Of a stretch of 64,000 bases of DNA, positions 60,921 through 64,000 are shown piece by piece. A model generated the notes under the pieces. That model was not told the DNA's origin, made no database searches, and saw only the letters and a list, made by a program, of their open reading frames with translations. Source of the stretch: JAJECS01 sp965243625. Lineage in GTDB: Bacteria; Chloroflexota; UBA11872. The DNA lies in NCBI GenBank assembly GCA_965243625.1, contig CBDEVI010000002.1, positions 1,922,001 through 1,986,000 of the forward strand, written 5' to 3'. Both the position numbers and the translations under genes were made by a program. Position 1 is the stretch's first letter; each line of letters begins with the position of its first letter.

Positions 60921-62093
60921 CTAGGCACCTTCCTCGTTGGGTTCCGCAAGGATTGCGGTGACCCGAGGCGTGACGACTTCGATGAGATGGACGAGGGTTG
61001 TCGCCAGCGTGTCGGCAAAGGCGGCGTCCAAGGCACTGCCGCGACGTGACACCAATAGCTCGTTCCACTGGCTATCAAGCGTTTGGTCATCGTAAGCCTG
61101 CGCATCGGCGAGGCGAGCAACGACATCAATCCCCTCGCCGCCCCGAAATCCGACATAGGCGAGCCATTGATCTAGATCGTGCTCATTCTCTTCGTGCAAG
61201 TTTATGTAGTAGAACATCGTCCAGTTGCCCCACGGCCGTCGCGCATACCACAGGTGGTAGTAGCGAAAGTCAGGACCTTGGCCTGCCCACTTGCTGCGCT
61301 TTCTCGGCCGTAGCGCGCGAGGAAGGCTTTCAATTGTGGCGTCGCCAACACCTCTGAGAAAGCGCGTCACTTCATCTCGGCTGTTCCTGGCAAAGGTCTG
61401 CGCCAGGCGACTGCCGCGTTGCCCCACGGACGGCTGCTCTGTTGAGGGATCACCTATTCCGACGAGGTAGTCGTCGACACCAGGCACGGGGATGATCGTG
61501 TTGGCCTGCACATAGAGTGAATCCGCGGCTTCATCCCGATAGGGCGTCAGTTGCACGCAGGTGATCAATTCTTCTCCGGGAGCCTTCTCGTTCAGCCAGA
61601 GCGCGGCAGACGTCACCTCCGGAGCGAATCGGTGACTGGCCAGGATAATGCGTTGATCGTTGTTCAAGGCGTTGAAGTCGTCGGCGTTCAGGTGTCGGAG
61701 TAGCCGGTCCGTGGCCTCCGACTCCGACAACTCGCCGTAATCGGCGAGCATGCGGACGATGTCTTCCGCGGTGGCGTGGTGGAGGTAGCTGGCGTACTTG
61801 ATCGCCTGCCAGTGGGCATCCGCACCCGTGTCGTCGCGCTTCAGCTCGATGATGACAAGCTTGCCGTCTGCGTCCACCGCCAGCAGGTCCAGCCGCTCGT
61901 CAGTTCGGTCAAAGCCGCTGAATTCCTTGCCGATGACCAGCAAGCCCTCACCCAAAATCCCGGGATTGGCGGCCACCCACTCTTGAATGTCGCGCCGTTC
62001 CTGAAACCCCAGGCTCGAGAATTCGACCTCCTCGATTCGCTCGGATTCGCGGTTCTCAGGATTGATTCGGAAGAGCTGTGGTTCGGCGCCCAT
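60921..62093 (-). CDS. PD-(D/E)XK nuclease-like protein (NucS/DUF91-like N-terminus)
   Basis: 390 residues. Residues ~60-95 form a PD-(D/E)XK core: RLDLLAVDADGKLVIIELKR gives Asp followed by Glu-x-Lys, preceded by a helix typical of the fold (RDIQEWVAANPGILGE). The C-terminal ~150 residues (YHLWYARRPWGNWTMFYYIN onward) resemble a DUF4268-like region found on putative restriction-type nucleases. The ATG at 62093 follows GGAGG. It stands alone beside repeats, with no methylase. It could be a defence or repair nuclease. Confidence 0.7.
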   Translation of the reverse strand: MGAEPQLFRINPENRESERIEEVEFSSLGFQERRDIQEWVAANPGILGEGLLVIGKEFSGFDRTDERLDLLAVDADGKLVIIELKRDDTGADAHWQAIKYASYLHHATAEDIVRMLADYGELSESEATDRLLRHLNADDFNALNNDQRIILASHRFAPEVTSAALWLNEKAPGEELITCVQLTPYRDEAADSLYVQANTIIPVPGVDDYLVGIGDPSTEQPSVGQRGSRLAQTFARNSRDEVTRFLRGVGDATIESLPRALRPRKRSKWAGQGPDFRYYHLWYARRPWGNWTMFYYINLHEENEHDLDQWLAYVGFRGGEGIDVVARLADAQAYDDQTLDSQWNELLVSRRGSALDAAFADTLATTLVHLIEVVTPRVTAILAEPNEEGA

Positions 62094-62473
62094 ACCGCCT
62101 CCAGGCTGCACTCAAGGAACCGGCCAGGTGGCCGGTCCCATTCATGGTTCGACAAGCTCACCACGAACGGGGAAGGGGAGCTTACCAATGGGCGTGAATG
62201 GACTTCCATAAGGTCATACCGACGGCAGTGGGCTAGTTGATCATCTGAGCACCGCACAGTGACCCGGCACCGGCAAGCACTCACGATTTGTCAGTTGACT
62301 TGTGGGGTGGATTCCCGCCTTCGCGGGAATGACGGACTCACGGTCGCCCACTGTCGAAGCGAAAGCCACTCAGGCGGCAGTTGCTGGGGAGGCATGGCAG
62401 CGGTGACGCGGCCGTCTGAGACGACGGCGCTTACCATGCGGCCAATGAGCCGCTGCGCCCAGGAGTCACTGCG
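62094..62473. other. Divergent intergenic region with short palindromic repeats
   Basis: About 380 bp between the nuclease and the M20 peptidase. It contains ttcgacaagctca near 62145 and the palindromic repeat at 62309-62335. No convincing coding frame or RNA was seen. Confidence 0.5.
62309..62335. repeat. Uninterrupted short palindromic repeat
   Basis: attcccgccttcgcgggaat forms a hairpin, preceded by gg and followed by gacgg. It matches the reconstructed pre-insertion site at 25982-26146 at all but one base, so it is the in-window empty-site control for the 132-bp element. Confidence 0.7.
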
Positions 62474-63781
62474 ATGACCGAGTCCCAGATCCGCGAGCGA
62501 GTGTTGGCCGAGGTGGATGCGCTGGCCGATGACCTGGTCCAGATGACCATCGACACCGTCCGCATTCCGTCGGTGAATCCGACCTATCCGGGCATCGACC
62601 AGGAGGCGGCGCGCGGCGGCGAGACCCGCGTGAACGAGTTCTGCCAGCCGCTGATGGAGGCCGCGGGCCTGGAGACCGACCTGTGGGAAGCGGAAGAGGG
62701 CCGGGCGAACCTTGCCGGCAGGCTCAGCGGCGCGGGTGGGGGCCGCTCGCTGCTTTTCAACGGCCACGTGGACGTGGTGCCGCCTGGACCGGACGCCAAT
62801 TGGAGCAAGGCCGGGCCGTGGAGCGGCGAGGTCATCGACGGCAAGATCTGGGGGCGCGGCTCGTGCGACATGAAGGGCGGCAACGCCGCCGCGCTGACGG
62901 CGTTGCGCGCGGTATTGCAGGCGGGCCTGCACCCCAAGGGCGACGTGATCCTCGAGTTCGTCGTGGGCGAGGAGATGATGAACACCGAGGCCGGCACCGG
63001 CGCGGCCATCGAGCGCGGCTACACCGCGGACGCGGCGATCGTGGCCGAGGCGTCCGGCCCTCCCCACCGCCTGGGCATCATCCCGGCCTCGCCCGGCCTG
63101 CTCTACATGGCGCTGACGATCAAAGGCCGGGCGGTGCACGCCTCGATGCGCGACGAGCTGATTCGCGCGGGCGGCGGCGGCGCGGCCATCGGCGTGTCCT
63201 CCATTGACAAGGCGCAGCTGATCATGGACGGCCTGCGCCAGCTCGAGGAGGAGTGGGGTCAGACCAAGTCCCACCCGATGTTCAAGCGTCCCGGGCACTT
63301 CACGATCTATCCGGGCTTGGTGCAGGGCGGTCCGAACGGGCCGTTCGTGATTTCGGAAGAGAGCCGCGTGGAGTACGCGATCTGGCACCCGCCGCAGGAG
63401 CCGGTGGAGGACGTGAGGGCCGAGATCGAGACCCACATCGCGCGCGTGGCGGCCACGGACTCTTGGCTGCGGGACAACCCGCCCAACGTCGAGTGGCTGC
63501 TCTGGTGGCCGCCGTTCGACGTGTCGCCCGACGAGCCGATCTGCAAGGCGCTCGAGGCGGCCTACACGGGCGTATTCGGCACCGAAGCGCCCTACTACGG
63601 CTTCGCCGCCGTCGACGACGGGGCGTTCCTGAACCGCGCGGGAATCCCGGCCATCACCATCGGGCCGGGGAGCCTGCTGGTGGCGCACGGTCCCGACGAG
63701 CACGTGGAGATCGCCGAGTTGATCGACGCGGCCAAGATCTACGCGCTGGCGATCGTCGAGTGGTGCGGCGCCGCATCATAG
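62474..63781 (+). CDS. M20-family metallopeptidase/deacylase (ArgE/DapE-like)
   Basis: 435 residues. Zinc-ligand and catalytic motifs are NGHVDVVPPG (His/Asp), GRGSCDMKGG (bridging Asp), VVGEEMMNTEAG (Glu-Glu) and a late His in LLVAHGPDEHVEI. A dimerisation domain sits between ~210 and 330. The family includes acetylornithine deacetylase, succinyl-diaminopimelate desuccinylase and dipeptidases; the substrate is not resolved. Start ATG 62474. The downstream dioxygenase-like gene begins 37 bp later on the same strand and could be co-transcribed. Confidence 0.92.
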   Translation: MTESQIRERVLAEVDALADDLVQMTIDTVRIPSVNPTYPGIDQEAARGGETRVNEFCQPLMEAAGLETDLWEAEEGRANLAGRLSGAGGGRSLLFNGHVDVVPPGPDANWSKAGPWSGEVIDGKIWGRGSCDMKGGNAAALTALRAVLQAGLHPKGDVILEFVVGEEMMNTEAGTGAAIERGYTADAAIVAEASGPPHRLGIIPASPGLLYMALTIKGRAVHASMRDELIRAGGGGAAIGVSSIDKAQLIMDGLRQLEEEWGQTKSHPMFKRPGHFTIYPGLVQGGPNGPFVISEESRVEYAIWHPPQEPVEDVRAEIETHIARVAATDSWLRDNPPNVEWLLWWPPFDVSPDEPICKALEAAYTGVFGTEAPYYGFAAVDDGAFLNRAGIPAITIGPGSLLVAHGPDEHVEIAELIDAAKIYALAIVEWCGAAS

Positions 63782-63818
63782 GATCGGAGGCAGACTCCAG
63801 CGGACGGAGGCTCCCCGC

Positions 63819-64000
63819 ATGAGTCGCACCCACTCCTGCGAACCCACGATGACGGATGAGGACGTGGTGCGGTTCTGCCGCAACGGCTACTGGATTCTCG
63901 AAGCGGCGGTGCCGGACGAGATCAACCGGCGAGCGCTGGACTATCTGGCGTCGAACACGAGCGGGGAACCCACTGAAATCCTGCACGAGGACTGGTTCGT
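63819..64000 (+). CDS. Probable phytanoyl-CoA dioxygenase family protein, N-terminal fragment
   Basis: Only the first 60 residues are in the window. The pattern MTDEDVVRFCRNGYWILEAA followed by VPDEINRRALDYL resembles the start of PhyH-type Fe(II)/2-oxoglutarate dioxygenases, whose His/Asp metal ligands would lie beyond the edge. The ATG at 63819 has GGAGG eight bases upstream; a second ATG at 63849 is possible. The assignment is provisional. Confidence 0.45.
   Translation, partial: MSRTHSCEPTMTDEDVVRFCRNGYWILEAAVPDEINRRALDYLASNTSGEPTEILHEDWF

Overview
The window is a high-GC bacterial chromosome segment, densely packed with genes on both strands. It looks like an uncultured member of the Chloroflexota, possibly a marine or host-associated lineage. 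This is inferred from exported solute-binding lipoproteins with KEVPVE-type repeat stalks, lipoproteins with long Pro/Thr linkers, frequent GTG starts, and a gene content mixing glycan hydrolases, Gfo/Idh-type and aldolase enzymes, and a tungsten/molybdenum aldehyde oxidoreductase. No rRNA, phage, transposase or CRISPR array was seen.

Layout. 0-8 kb: acetyltransferase fragment, sulfatase, membrane protein, CYTH-CHAD protein, two tandem thymidylate-kinase-like genes, phosphofructokinase. 8-18 kb: TIM-barrel isomerase, two orphan family-5 solute-binding lipoproteins, a sialidase-like protein divergent from a GH20 hexosaminidase, tRNA-Asn and a 35-residue membrane peptide. 18-26 kb: archease-rtcB RNA-repair operon, moeA, tRNA-Val, MMPL transporter, MpaB-like oxygenase, and a Doc-type toxin-antitoxin operon with a palindromic operator. 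26-36 kb: a MITE-like repeat family, DapA-family enzyme, aldo-keto reductase, SDR, and a leftward run pilin-like gene-clpC-comF-accD-accA-phosphoesterase. 36-50 kb: moaC-gyrA, DUF4349 lipoprotein, a three-gene ABC exporter, NHL protein, L,D-transpeptidase, AOR plus a MoaD-like protein, and an SMP-30 lactonase. 50-64 kb: acetyl-CoA synthetase, a cluster of exported redox lipoproteins, an acyltransferase, an HpcH/HpaI aldolase, a second sialidase-like protein, a PD-(D/E)XK nuclease, an M20 peptidase and the start of a probable phytanoyl-CoA dioxygenase.

The main discovery is at 53.2-55.2 kb. Two tandem lipoprotein genes each carry one in-frame TGA exactly where a peroxiredoxin-like active site expects its first cysteine (motif W-U-x-x-C). 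The same frame continues through a complete thioredoxin-fold domain. Each TGA is followed, 21 nt later, by an identical 6-bp stem with a GTG loop that fits a bacterial SECIS element. TGA is a normal stop elsewhere in the window and Trp is encoded by TGG, so these look like two selenoproteins that ordinary gene calling would split into four fragments. The second also carries an Excalibur-type domain. They sit between two lipoprotein cytochromes c, suggesting an extracytoplasmic redox or peroxide-handling locus. The selenocysteine machinery genes are not in the window.

The other structural finding is a ~132-bp element with 15-bp terminal inverted repeats and a 6-bp target duplication (25997-26128). 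It is inserted in the loop of a short palindromic repeat whose near-identical uninterrupted form is at 62309-62335. Two diverged copies and one partial copy lie elsewhere in the window.
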